From Gammaproteobacteria bacterium (lineage in GTDB: Bacteria > Pseudomonadota > Gammaproteobacteria > Pseudomonadales > Azotimanducaceae), in NCBI GenBank assembly GCA_028821405.1, contig JAPPGK010000075.1:1-53992 (forward strand): DNA of 53,992 bases. The letters run 5' to 3'. Made by a program: the position numbers and the translations under genes. Below are positions 20,536 to 30,340 of the stretch, in pieces. Each line of letters begins with the position of its first letter. Position 1 is the first letter of the stretch. Under the pieces are notes generated by a model that saw only the letters and a list, made by a program, of their open reading frames with translations, was not told the DNA's origin and searched no databases.

Positions 20536-21957
20536 GTGCGAGTGTTTTCCATACTGGCCCTGGTGCTTGCAAGCGCCGCACATGGTGCCGATTCGGTGCC
20601 GCCGAACGTCGTTGTCATTCTCGTTGACGATCTCGGCTATTGCGACAGCGAACTCTACGGGTGCGACACGGTCCCCACGCCGAACATCAAGCGCATCGCG
20701 GAGGAGGGGGTATTGTTCACCGATGGCTACGTCTCGAGCCCCGTTTGCTCGCCTTCCCGGGCAGCGCTTTTGACCGGTCGCTACCAGCAGCGTTTCGGGT
20801 TCGAATTCCTCCCCACGACCGGGCCCGAGAGCGACGACGGTCTGCCCGAGGACGAGGTCACCCTGGCCGATGCCCTGAAGAGAGAAGGCTACGTTACGGG
20901 CATGGTGGGCAAGTGGCATCTGGGTTCGCACGAGAAATTCAATCCGGTCAACCGGGGATTCGACGAGTTCTTCGGCATGAACCCCGGGGGCACCGACTAT
21001 CTCGACCCGACGCGAGAAGACGCCCGGATCATGCGTCGTGTGGGAGAACTGTTGATCGAGCCGGGACACCCGTCAAAGGCGCCGTGGAAAGGCCGAGGCG
21101 ACGGGTCTTTGATGCGGGGAACGACTCCGGTCGAGGAAAACGACTACCTCACCGACGCTTTCACCCGCGAAGCGGTGGCGTTCATCAGAAACCACAAGAA
21201 ACGGCCGTTTTTTCTCTATCTGCCGTATACCGCCGTTCACGGTCCCCTTCAGGTTACGCAGAACTACTACGACCGTTTCCCACACATTGAAGTCGAGGGC
21301 AGTCGCATCTACGCGGCCATGACATCGGCTCTCGACGACGGCGTCGGTGCTGTCTTGGATGCGTTAGAGGAGGCTGGCCTCGAAGAAAACACGCTGGTGG
21401 TCTTTCTCAGCGACAACGGCGCCGGCGTGTCCGAGTACTGCAGCAACGAACCGCTTCGGCTCGGCAAGCAGACGATGTTCGAAGGGGGTATCCGTGTGCC
21501 TTTCACCATGAAGTGGCCAGCACGGATTCCCCAAGGTATTACCTACGAACATCCGGTCAGCGCGCTGGATATCTTCCCGACCGCCATCGCTGCCGCTGGC
21601 GGGGAATTGCCGGCGGACCGAGACATCGATGGCGTTGACCTGGTCCCGTATCTCGATGGTTCGAACAGCGCAAGACCCCATGACAGGCTCTTCTGGCGGG
21701 CTGGCCCGATCTGGGCGGCTAGAGTAGGCGATTGGAAACTCACCTATGCCGCGGACCGATACTGGCTTTACGATCTGTCCGAAGACATCGGCGAAGTGAA
21801 CAACCTCGCCGACAAACGTCGAGACATCGTCAAAACGATCAAGGCAAGCTACGCGCAGTGGAACAGCGGAAACATCGAACCGCTTTGGCCCACCTTCGGC
21901 GCCAAGACCATGCCGCAATACTCGGTGGACGGTGTTCAGGTGCATTGGACGTTCTAG
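20536..21957 (+). CDS. Secreted type I arylsulfatase-family protein
   Basis: Second S1 sulfatase of the island, 473 residues. A signal peptide (residues 1-18, ending near ASAAHGA) directs export. The formylglycine signature is CSPSRAALLTG. The NVVVILVDDLGY metal-binding start, GKWHLGSHEKF, and VVFLSDNGAG complete the pattern. Start GTG 20536 has AGGGAG about 7 nt upstream. The sequence resembles arylsulfatase or N-acetylgalactosamine-sulfatase-like members; the substrate is not resolved. The TAG stop (21955-21957) lies in the first CTAG of the 147-bp hairpin element. If CTAG is the duplicated target, the protein end was preserved by the insertion. Confidence 0.9.
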   Translation: MRVFSILALVLASAAHGADSVPPNVVVILVDDLGYCDSELYGCDTVPTPNIKRIAEEGVLFTDGYVSSPVCSPSRAALLTGRYQQRFGFEFLPTTGPESDDGLPEDEVTLADALKREGYVTGMVGKWHLGSHEKFNPVNRGFDEFFGMNPGGTDYLDPTREDARIMRRVGELLIEPGHPSKAPWKGRGDGSLMRGTTPVEENDYLTDAFTREAVAFIRNHKKRPFFLYLPYTAVHGPLQVTQNYYDRFPHIEVEGSRIYAAMTSALDDGVGAVLDALEEAGLEENTLVVFLSDNGAGVSEYCSNEPLRLGKQTMFEGGIRVPFTMKWPARIPQGITYEHPVSALDIFPTAIAAAGGELPADRDIDGVDLVPYLDGSNSARPHDRLFWRAGPIWAARVGDWKLTYAADRYWLYDLSEDIGEVNNLADKRRDIVKTIKASYAQWNSGNIEPLWPTFGAKTMPQYSVDGVQVHWTF

Positions 21958-22100
21958 GGAAGGTCTGAACAAGACCTTCCCTAGCGCGGCACAGGGATGT
22001 GCCGCCAAATTCGATGTCGTAAGCCATTGAATTTGCGAGCGAAACTATTTGTTTCGCTAATGTTCAAGTCCAGGGACGGACTTGAACAGAGGTTTCCTAG
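21954..22100 (+). repeat. 147-bp five-hairpin element, copy A
   Basis: This block is almost wholly made of stem-loops: 21954-21984 (13-bp perfect stem), 21986-22005 (8 bp), 22007-22034 (11 bp, imperfect), 22038-22058 (8 bp) and 22061-22088 (11 bp). It starts and ends with CTAG. Its two termini read inward as GGAAGGTCTGAAC and GGAAACCTCTGTTC, imperfect inverted repeats. The copy at 53671-53817 is the reverse complement with two differences in 147 bases. From memory, the termini resemble those of IS5-family elements, which favour CTAG-like targets. That suggests a non-autonomous (MITE) derivative, but no transposase is present. It begins on the stop codon of the sulfatase gene. Confidence 0.9.
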
Positions 22101-22152
22101 TCGGGCGGGAACACTCCACTTGTCGTCTCGGTGGAATACCGAAGGTGTTCCT

Positions 22153-22421
22153 CTAGTGTCACGTCAACCCTCAAACGTCGCGTCAGTGGTCGCCGGAGTG
22201 TTCCTCGCAAGGCGCGGTCGCGAAGTCGTACCGGGGGTACGGCGAGCCGGCCGCAACGCCGCGAGGGGCGCTCCGGCCACCACCCGAAGGGCGCGGCCGC
22301 AAGCGCCTCCCGCATCGTTGGCGCATCTCGACGTAGCCCCGCTATGCCTTCGATGCGCCGCCTCGCGGGGCGACGCTTGCGGCCACGCTGACGCGACGTT
22401 TGAGGGTTGACGGGACACTAG
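22153..22421. mobile_element. 269-bp MITE with 34-bp terminal inverted repeats
   Basis: The left end (22153-22186) and right end (22388-22421) are inverted repeats, 33 of 34 positions matching. Each end carries CTAG at its outer edge, probably the target duplication. The interior is GC-rich and has no credible gene; short frames across it are compositional. A partial second copy forms window positions 1-55. Read outward, the left terminus contains GAGGGTTGACGTG, a Shine-Dalgarno-like GAGG followed by GTG; the right terminus has GGG in place of GTG. Transposase is absent, so movement would need a partner elsewhere. IS481-family elements are known to use a CTAG-centred target, but family membership is only a guess. 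Together with copy A of the hairpin element it fills most of the gene-free stretch 21958-22524; the remaining bases there show nothing further. Confidence 0.85.
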
Positions 22422-22524
22422 GCACGATCGATGGACTTCGACGCGGCACACTCTCGATCGATGGCGGTTGTTGCCAGCCGGCCTGTTGCGTCGTACCTTG
22501 CGCAATGGGTGCGAAGGACGGTGA

Positions 22525-22797
22525 GTGCACTGCGACATGGAGGAAACCTTGACCGAACAGCAGCGTGTGGCCAGCGCTCATTTCGAGCGCTTGGGCAGAG
22601 CCATGGTCGAGACCCGGATCATCGAGCCGAGACCCCAATCGTTCGGTGAAATGATACGGCGGATGTGCGCCATCGACACGCAATGCGGCTGGGGTACGGA
22701 AGACCCTCTCGGCGGTGATTGGGACGGACACCTGGCCTACCTGCACAACCGCGAGCGGGCGGTGGCATGGAATCGGGCTCTTGGCAGGCGTGTGTGA
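22525..22797 (+). CDS. Small hypothetical protein paired with a nucleotidyltransferase
   Basis: An 85-90-residue, mostly helical, polar protein that I do not recognise. There is no signal peptide or membrane segment. The start is either GTG 22525 (AAGGA 6 nt upstream) or ATG 22537. Its stop overlaps the probable GTG start of the next gene by 8 bp, so the two are likely translated together. That arrangement is typical of antitoxin-toxin or sensor-nucleotidyltransferase pairs, which makes this a candidate partner protein. It lies just right of the 269-bp MITE in the cargo island. Confidence 0.5.
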   Translation: MHCDMEETLTEQQRVASAHFERLGRAMVETRIIEPRPQSFGEMIRRMCAIDTQCGWGTEDPLGGDWDGHLAYLHNRERAVAWNRALGRRV

Positions 22798-23383
22798 CCC
22801 CCACATCGTTGCTCTGGGCAGCCTGGCCGACGCGCTCGACCACGAGGGTATCGACTGGGCGGTCGCGGGTGCGGTGGCTGCCAACGTCCATCGGGAGGCG
22901 ATTCGCACGACAAACGACCTCGATGTGATGGTTGCCCTTGCGGGCAAGGGGTTGTCCGTCGTGCAGGATGCGCTGCATCAGCGGGGTTGGACCACACTCG
23001 CGGTGGCCGAGGACTTCCTGCTTCGCCTAGAGCACCCGGAAGGGGGACGGCTCGACGTGATGGTGTCTGGCACCGACTACGAAACCGGTGCCATCGCCAG
23101 GGCAGATCGAACCAACCATGACGAGCGGCTGAGCTTCAAGACGTTAGCCGTCGAGGATGTCGTTATCCTGAAACTGATTGCCGACAGGTCGCAGGACGCG
23201 GCGGATGTCGAGTCCATCTTGGCGACCAAGCCGGATTGCGACAGGGAATACATGACGCGGTGGTTCGAGGTGTTCAACCACTTGGACCTCCGCGGACGCT
23301 ATGAGCGATGTTTGGCCAACGTTCTGGATCGAGGGTTGTTGCAGCCGCCTCGCCCGCGCAAAACGGGTCTCCCCGATCAATAG
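22790..23383 (+). CDS. Nucleotidyltransferase-fold protein (AbiEii/MNT-like)
   Basis: A 197-residue protein of the polymerase-beta-type nucleotidyltransferase superfamily. WAVAGAVAANVHREAIRTT leads into TNDLDVMV, giving the metal-binding D-x-D (Asp43, Asp45), and GGRLDVMV supplies the third acidic residue (about Asp89). A helical C-terminal half contains LAVEDVVILKLIADRSQDAADV, the 'K..A...R...D..D' region common in AbiEii-like and DUF6036-type proteins. The usual GG/GS signature is degenerate here (AGA). GTG 22790 overlaps the upstream small gene; a longer frame begins at 22715 inside that gene. Likely roles are toxin-type nucleotide transfer or a house-cleaning function; neither is shown. 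Confidence 0.7.
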   Translation: MCDPHIVALGSLADALDHEGIDWAVAGAVAANVHREAIRTTNDLDVMVALAGKGLSVVQDALHQRGWTTLAVAEDFLLRLEHPEGGRLDVMVSGTDYETGAIARADRTNHDERLSFKTLAVEDVVILKLIADRSQDAADVESILATKPDCDREYMTRWFEVFNHLDLRGRYERCLANVLDRGLLQPPRPRKTGLPDQ

Positions 23384-23414
23384 CGGTGTCGGATTAGAGC
23401 GCCCCAACGGCTCG

Positions 23415-24173
23415 TTAAGGGGGTGGTTTCGCCGCCGTACCGCATATGCTGGCGAACTCCCCGGCCACAAGCGATGCGCCGCCAACCAGACCCCCGTCGA
23501 TGTCCGCCTGCGCGAAGAGATCGTTCGCGGCCGCCGCGTTGACGCTGCCGCCGTAGAGAATCCGCGTCCCTTCGGCAAGCGCTGAACTCCGCCCCGCCAG
23601 GTATTCGCGGATGACGACGTGCATTTCCTGGGCTTGGGCCGGGGTCGCGGTCTCGCCGGTTCCGATCGCCCATACCGGTTCGTAGGCGATCACGGCGTCT
23701 TCCCAGGCAGACGGTCCGGCACCCGCGTCGATGGCGTCGAGTTGGGCGAGTACGACACCGACGGCATTTCCGCCGCGCCGCTCCTCCAAAGTCTCGCCGA
23801 CGCAGACGATCGGCGTGAGGCCGGCCCTTCGCGCGGCCAGCAACTTGGCGACGACGACCGCGTCGGTCTCGGCGTAGAGGCGACGGCGTTCCGAATGACC
23901 GACGATGGCGAACTCGGCGCCCAAGTCGCGCGCCATCTCGGCGGCATGTTCGCCGGTGAACGCGCCGGCGGGTTCGATCGCCGTGGTCTGCACGCCGAAC
24001 CGAACGCCCCTGTCGCGAAGCGCAGACGCCAAGCGATCGAGGTATGCCCAAGGAGGACAGAACACGACGTCGATTCCCGGGGGCGCATCGGGCCAGGCAC
24101 TGGCGTACTCGGCGACGGCTTGCGCCGTGCCGTTCATCTTCCAGTTTGCGGCTACGAGGGGGCGACGGAGCAC
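23415..24173 (-). CDS. tpiA: Triosephosphate isomerase
   Basis: Interconverts dihydroxyacetone phosphate and glyceraldehyde-3-phosphate. Catalytic residues are visible: Lys12 in ANWKMNG, the His in IVGHSERR (about 95) and the Glu in AYEPVWAIGTG (about 167), plus the C-terminal phosphate loop ILYGGSVN and GGLVGGASL. At 252 residues it is full length. The start is GTG 24173, three bases after the glmM stop, so they are co-transcribed. In related genomes secG follows directly; here 6.4 kb of other genes intervene. Confidence 0.97.
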   Translation of the reverse strand: MLRRPLVAANWKMNGTAQAVAEYASAWPDAPPGIDVVFCPPWAYLDRLASALRDRGVRFGVQTTAIEPAGAFTGEHAAEMARDLGAEFAIVGHSERRRLYAETDAVVVAKLLAARRAGLTPIVCVGETLEERRGGNAVGVVLAQLDAIDAGAGPSAWEDAVIAYEPVWAIGTGETATPAQAQEMHVVIREYLAGRSSALAEGTRILYGGSVNAAAANDLFAQADIDGGLVGGASLVAGEFASICGTAAKPPP

Positions 24174-24176
24174 TAA

Positions 24177-25517
24177 CTAGCCGCCGTTGGCTTGTTCGAC
24201 CACCGCCGCGAGGGAGGCAGCTTGCTCGTTCACCTCGTCGGCGTCCTCGCCCTCGACCATGACCCGCACCACGGGCTCTGTGCCGCTCGGGCGAATGACC
24301 ACCCGGCCGCGGCCGTTCAGATGGGCTTCGATGCCACGGATGGCATCGTCGACCAACGGATTCGCCGCGATGCCGCCGGGATTCTCGATCCGCACGTTGA
24401 CCATGGCTTGCGGGAGTTTGCTCATGCCGTTGCGCAACTCCGCCAGCGAGCGTCCGCTCTCGACCATTGCAACCAACACCTGCAGGGCCGAGACGATGCC
24501 GTCGCCGGTCGTGGTCAGCGCGAGGCAGACCAGGTGGCCGGAAGTTTCGCCGCCGAGTTGCCAGCCGCGGGCCCGCATCAGCTCCAGGACGTAGCGATCG
24601 CCGACGGACGCCCGCTCGAAGGGGATGCCGCAGGTCTCCAGGGCGCGTTCCAACCCGAGGTTGGACATCACGGTGCCGACGACGCCACCTGTTAGGCGGC
24701 CCTTGGGAAGGCCCGTCTTGGCGATCACGTAGAGCATCTCGTCGCCGTCGACGATGTCGCCGTTGGCATCGACCATGATGACCCGGTCGCCGTCGCCGTC
24801 GAAGGCGATGCCCGCGTCGGCACCGATCTCGACGACCTTGCGGGCGACGGTCTCCGGATACGTGGAGCCGCATTCGTGGTTGATGTTGGTGCCATCCGGG
24901 TCCGCGCCGATGACGGTGACGTCGGCGCCGAGTTCGGAGAACACGCCCGGCGCCACGGCATAGGTGGCGCCGTGTGCACAGTCGATGACGAGCTTCAAAC
25001 CGCGGAAGTGTACGCCGCGGTCGATGGTGCCCTTGCAGAACTCGATGTAGCGTCCCCGCGCATCGTCGACGCGGTAGGCACGGCCGAGTGCCTGGGATCC
25101 CACCGAGACCACCGGCTGGCGAAGCTGGGCCTCGATGGCGACCTCCATCTCGTCCGGCAGCTTGTTGCCGTCGCCATCGAAGAACTTGATTCCGTTGTCT
25201 TCAAAGGGGTTGTGCGAGGCGCTGATGACGATGCCCGCGTCGGCCCTGAGCGTGCGGGTGAGATAGGCGATGGCGGGCGTCGGGATGGGCCCGAACAGGT
25301 TGACGTCGATGCCAGCGGAAGCGAGCCCCGCTTCCAGCGCGGATTCGATCATGTAGCCGGAGATGCGCGTGTCCTTGCCGATGACCACCAGCGGCGAGCC
25401 ACTCGACGCGAGTACCTTGCCCACGGCCCAGCCGAGATGGACGCAGAAGTCGGGCGTGATCGGTGTGTCGCCAACGCGGCCCCGGATTCCATCCGTTCCG
25501 AAATAGTCCCTGTCCAT
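24177..25517 (-). CDS. glmM: Phosphoglucosamine mutase
   Basis: Converts glucosamine-6-phosphate to glucosamine-1-phosphate for peptidoglycan and LPS precursors. The active phosphoserine loop is [16 protein letters not shown]. The Mg site is [12 protein letters not shown], the sugar loop GETSGH and the phosphate-binding loop [17 protein letters not shown] 25517 ([13 protein letters not shown]) is preferred because GGGAG lies 6 nt upstream; ATG 25529 is possible. Length is 446 residues. folP, commonly between ftsH and glmM in gammaproteobacteria, is missing here: only 66 bp separate the two. Confidence 0.97.
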   Translation of the reverse strand: MDRDYFGTDGIRGRVGDTPITPDFCVHLGWAVGKVLASSGSPLVVIGKDTRISGYMIESALEAGLASAGIDVNLFGPIPTPAIAYLTRTLRADAGIVISASHNPFEDNGIKFFDGDGNKLPDEMEVAIEAQLRQPVVSVGSQALGRAYRVDDARGRYIEFCKGTIDRGVHFRGLKLVIDCAHGATYAVAPGVFSELGADVTVIGADPDGTNINHECGSTYPETVARKVVEIGADAGIAFDGDGDRVIMVDANGDIVDGDEMLYVIAKTGLPKGRLTGGVVGTVMSNLGLERALETCGIPFERASVGDRYVLELMRARGWQLGGETSGHLVCLALTTTGDGIVSALQVLVAMVESGRSLAELRNGMSKLPQAMVNVRIENPGGIAANPLVDDAIRGIEAHLNGRGRVVIRPSGTEPVVRVMVEGEDADEVNEQAASLAAVVEQANGG

Positions 25518-25583
25518 GTCAACTCCCATCCTTGACCCCGACGGAACGGGGCATGGGGCAATGGCGCCGGCGATCGTCGGCGA

Positions 25584-27524
<1,941 letters not shown>

Positions 27525-27706
27525 CTCGTCAGTAGCAGTTCTTCCATTGCCCAGCGGCGCTGTGTCGATGCCGCCAAGCGCGATCCGAAGGTTACACCAC
27601 CGCGTATCCCGCGGCCACGCGCAGACGCTTACCGGCCGCCCACGCTTTCAGAGCATAGTTGGGGGCGACGCGGGCGCTTTGCAACCACCGCCGTCGCGAC
27701 GGCTCG

Positions 27707-28933
27707 TCAATACGTGATCGAGGTGTCCAGCGTGACCCAGCGGCCGTTTCGCACCACCGACAGGGCGGACTCGGAGGTTCCCTTGTGGTCGTCGGGGCCG
27801 AACACGATCTTGTAGCCGAAGATGTCGGTGTAGTCGTCGATGGACTCCATCGCGGCGATGAACTTCTCCCGGGTCAGGTCGCGCCCGGCACGTTCCAGCG
27901 CCACCACGATCAGATCGCCTCCGCGGTAGCCTTCCATGGCCGGCAGCCCCGCTTCCTCGCCGTACCGTTCCCGGTACCGACGCATCCAGTCGCGCTCCAC
28001 TTGGGTCAGCGATTCGTCGTCCTCGTAGATCTTCGCCATGTGGACGAAGGCGTAGTAGCCCTCGCCCGAACCGCTCTCCTGGTCGGCGATCACCTGTCCG
28101 TAGGCCGCGTTGTTGCCCACCCAGGCGACGTCGTCCCAGCCGATCTTGCGGGCGGCCTCGAGTATCAGGATCGTGTCCCGGTGGACTGAACCCATGAGCA
28201 CCACATCGCAGCCGGCGTTGCGCAACCGGATGACCGGCGCAGTGAATTCGCTGTCGGTGATCTTGTAGGCCGCCATCTCGGCCACCTCGAGGCCCATTTC
28301 CGCCGCCTGGTCCTGGGCCGCCTCGACGATCTCCAGACCGTACTCGTTGTTGAGGTACATGACGCAGGGCGTCGTCCGGCCTTCCTTCTCGGCGAAGTAC
28401 TTCACGGCCGCCCGGATCTCGTCGTAGTAGGTGCCGTGCTGGGAGAACATGAGCTCGTGGAAGGGCTCGACCATCGAGCGCGCGCCGCTGCCCGGGAAGA
28501 TGTTCGGAACGCCCGCTTCGAACTGTTCCTCCATGACCGCGTTGTTGGTCGGCGTCCCCACCGCCATCAGCATGGCGAAGATCTTGTCGCGATAGATGAG
28601 CTTGTTGGCCGCCTGGATCGCCCGCGGCACCTGGTACTGGGTGTCTTCGACGATGTAGCGGATCGTCCGACCGTGCACCCCGCCCGCCTCGTTGACCTCG
28701 TCGAACCGCATCCGGGCACCGTTCAAGACGCCCACGCCCCAGATGGCGATGGCCCCGGATAGGTCGGTGTGGGTCCCGAACACCACCTCGGTGTCGGTGA
28801 CGCCGTCGACCGTGGCCTCTTCCTGCGCCGGCGCCGCGGTCGTGGCCCCGTCTTCTTCGCCCGAAGGGGCTTCCTGGGTGCCGCACGCGGCAAGAACGAC
28901 CGCCGTTGCGATCAGCAGCAGGTGTCTATTCAT
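27707..28933 (-). CDS. Branched-chain-type ABC transporter substrate-binding lipoprotein
   Basis: Periplasmic receptor of the LivJ/LivK family (type I periplasmic binding fold). ATG 28933 gives a lipoprotein signal peptide with lipobox LAAC at residues about 13-16, then a Ser/Glu/Ala-rich linker. The body begins EVVFGTHTDLSGAIAIWGVG. GGVHGRTIRYIVEDTQY and later repeats of the two-lobed fold are typical. 408 residues. GGAG lies about 10 nt upstream. It is on the same strand as livHMGF and the acyl-CoA ligase but is separated from them by an Rpn-type gene. The ligand may be an amino acid, amide or aromatic acid. Confidence 0.92.
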   Translation of the reverse strand: MNRHLLLIATAVVLAACGTQEAPSGEEDGATTAAPAQEEATVDGVTDTEVVFGTHTDLSGAIAIWGVGVLNGARMRFDEVNEAGGVHGRTIRYIVEDTQYQVPRAIQAANKLIYRDKIFAMLMAVGTPTNNAVMEEQFEAGVPNIFPGSGARSMVEPFHELMFSQHGTYYDEIRAAVKYFAEKEGRTTPCVMYLNNEYGLEIVEAAQDQAAEMGLEVAEMAAYKITDSEFTAPVIRLRNAGCDVVLMGSVHRDTILILEAARKIGWDDVAWVGNNAAYGQVIADQESGSGEGYYAFVHMAKIYEDDESLTQVERDWMRRYRERYGEEAGLPAMEGYRGGDLIVVALERAGRDLTREKFIAAMESIDDYTDIFGYKIVFGPDDHKGTSESALSVVRNGRWVTLDTSITY

Positions 28934-29151
28934 GGGTTGGAATCTCCACTGGTGAACCGACTCGCGTAGGCGTTGAACATACGTCAAGACGGGGCTCTGC
29001 GGCTAGCGGAGCGATGTCCGCAGATCGCCCGCGACCCCACGTAATCGTCCTCGCCCAGTCCCACGCTGCCCCCGGCTTGTCCGTGTCCGGACATGCCCCG
29101 AGCCCGCTGCCGGACCGGGGCGGACTTCAAGCTGACGGCACCGGCGCTGTC

Positions 29152-30225
29152 TCACAGCAGGCCGCGGATGCAAGCGAGCAACTCGTCGGCCGTGCCGCTC
29201 TGCATCAGGCACTTGCCGACCTCCTGCAGGTCGCCCGGTCCCGACACCCCGGGCAGCAGCGCAGCCATGTCCTCCGCTGCGGCTGCGCCGAACTTTACCG
29301 ACGCCATCCGGCACAACAGAGCGCGTTCCTCCGAACGACCCCGCTCGATGCCTTGTTCGACACCTTCCGAACGGGCGCGGGCGAAGGCCGCGTCGATCGA
29401 CTCCTCGATGCGCGACGTCACCGGCCCTACTTCCGCAAGTTCCATCATCTCCTCCAGTTCCGGCAGTGCCGTTCCGTACTTCTCCGCAAGACGCCGCAGC
29501 CACGCGCCCACCGTCTGCCGCAGACGCGGACTCAACCCGCGGGCCGTGTCGAGCAGCGGTCCCCGCAGCACACCCGGCAGGCCGTTCGGCCCGGCGTACT
29601 CGATGGCGGCGATCAGCGATACGATGCTGCCCGGCACGGGCGCCTCGCCGCGGTGCCGCGCGAGGTCCAACGGATGGTAGCCCCACGGGTAGAATGCCGC
29701 CAAGCCCTCTGGCAGCGACGCCCGGCCGAAGGACGGCGGCAGCCGGGCGATGTCCGCGGCCCGCGTCGGCGGACGCCACGGCGCGGCACCGTTGTGTACC
29801 ACGACGCACAGGATCGCGCACGGCTCCTCCGCCGCCAAGGCGCCGGTGTCGCGCAGCTCCCGGTACAGCTCGCCGCCGTACTCGAGAAACCGCAGCGCCA
29901 TGTCCCGGTCGGCGGCGGACTGGAACTCCAGGTGGACGAACAGGTTCGCCGGCCAGCGGTCGCGGGCACCGCCCCGGAAGCTCACGCACCACACCTGGTC
30001 GCCGCGCCGGGCGCGGAAGTCCCGGGCGACCCACTCGCCGGGCAGCCGCCGTAGCGTGCGCATGTCGAGGCCGCCGAGGAGATCCCCGCCGAGCGGGCCG
30101 GACGGCGCCGCGAGATGGTTCCGCAGCATGTCCGAGACCGTGGCGCGGTCGCGGAACAGCGCCTTGTAGATGGCGTCGAACGGGAACGGCGGGGTGCGCC
30201 CGGACGCGTCTTCCGGGGTGTCCAT
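29152..30225 (-). CDS. Rpn/YhgA-like PD-(D/E)XK nuclease family protein
   Basis: A 357-residue member of the recombination-promoting nuclease family (formerly 'YhgA-like putative transposase'). Typical segments are FDAIYKALFRDRATVSDML at the start, the nuclease core NLFVHLEFQSAADRDMALR with the catalytic E-x-Q, and YGGELYRELRD. FYPWGYHPLDLA-type and GLSPRLRQTVGAWL helices come later, with a tail of charged helices (SEGVEQGIERGRSEERALL). E. coli Rpn proteins are DNA endonucleases that raise RecA-independent recombination. This gene sits between the acyl-CoA ligase and the substrate-binding protein of one transport locus, which suggests insertion. The gap to the binding protein (28934-29151) has no gene. 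Confidence 0.8.
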   Translation of the reverse strand: MDTPEDASGRTPPFPFDAIYKALFRDRATVSDMLRNHLAAPSGPLGGDLLGGLDMRTLRRLPGEWVARDFRARRGDQVWCVSFRGGARDRWPANLFVHLEFQSAADRDMALRFLEYGGELYRELRDTGALAAEEPCAILCVVVHNGAAPWRPPTRAADIARLPPSFGRASLPEGLAAFYPWGYHPLDLARHRGEAPVPGSIVSLIAAIEYAGPNGLPGVLRGPLLDTARGLSPRLRQTVGAWLRRLAEKYGTALPELEEMMELAEVGPVTSRIEESIDAAFARARSEGVEQGIERGRSEERALLCRMASVKFGAAAAEDMAALLPGVSGPGDLQEVGKCLMQSGTADELLACIRGLL

Positions 30226-30340
30226 GCCAGCACCATGGCCTCGACGGATGCCGCAGCGGGGCCGTCGGGCGGATCTCCCACGACGATTTCAGCTTTCGCC
30301 CATGCCGTACGGGGCCGTTTGGGTTCCCCGTGCGTGGCCG

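Noticed and set aside
22425-22464. Direct repeats of CGATCGATGG spaced 30 bp beside the MITE
   Set aside because: Only ten bases, twice; too short to indicate target duplication or a regulatory array.
22097-22538. Several short open frames crossing the MITE, some sharing an SRQPSNVAS-like segment
   Set aside because: The shared segment is just the inverted repeat translated; no start signals or conserved protein features.
27690-27703. GCCGTCGCGACGGC palindrome after the substrate-binding protein gene
   Set aside because: Perfect but short and without a T-run or protein-binding context; such GC palindromes are expected at this base composition.
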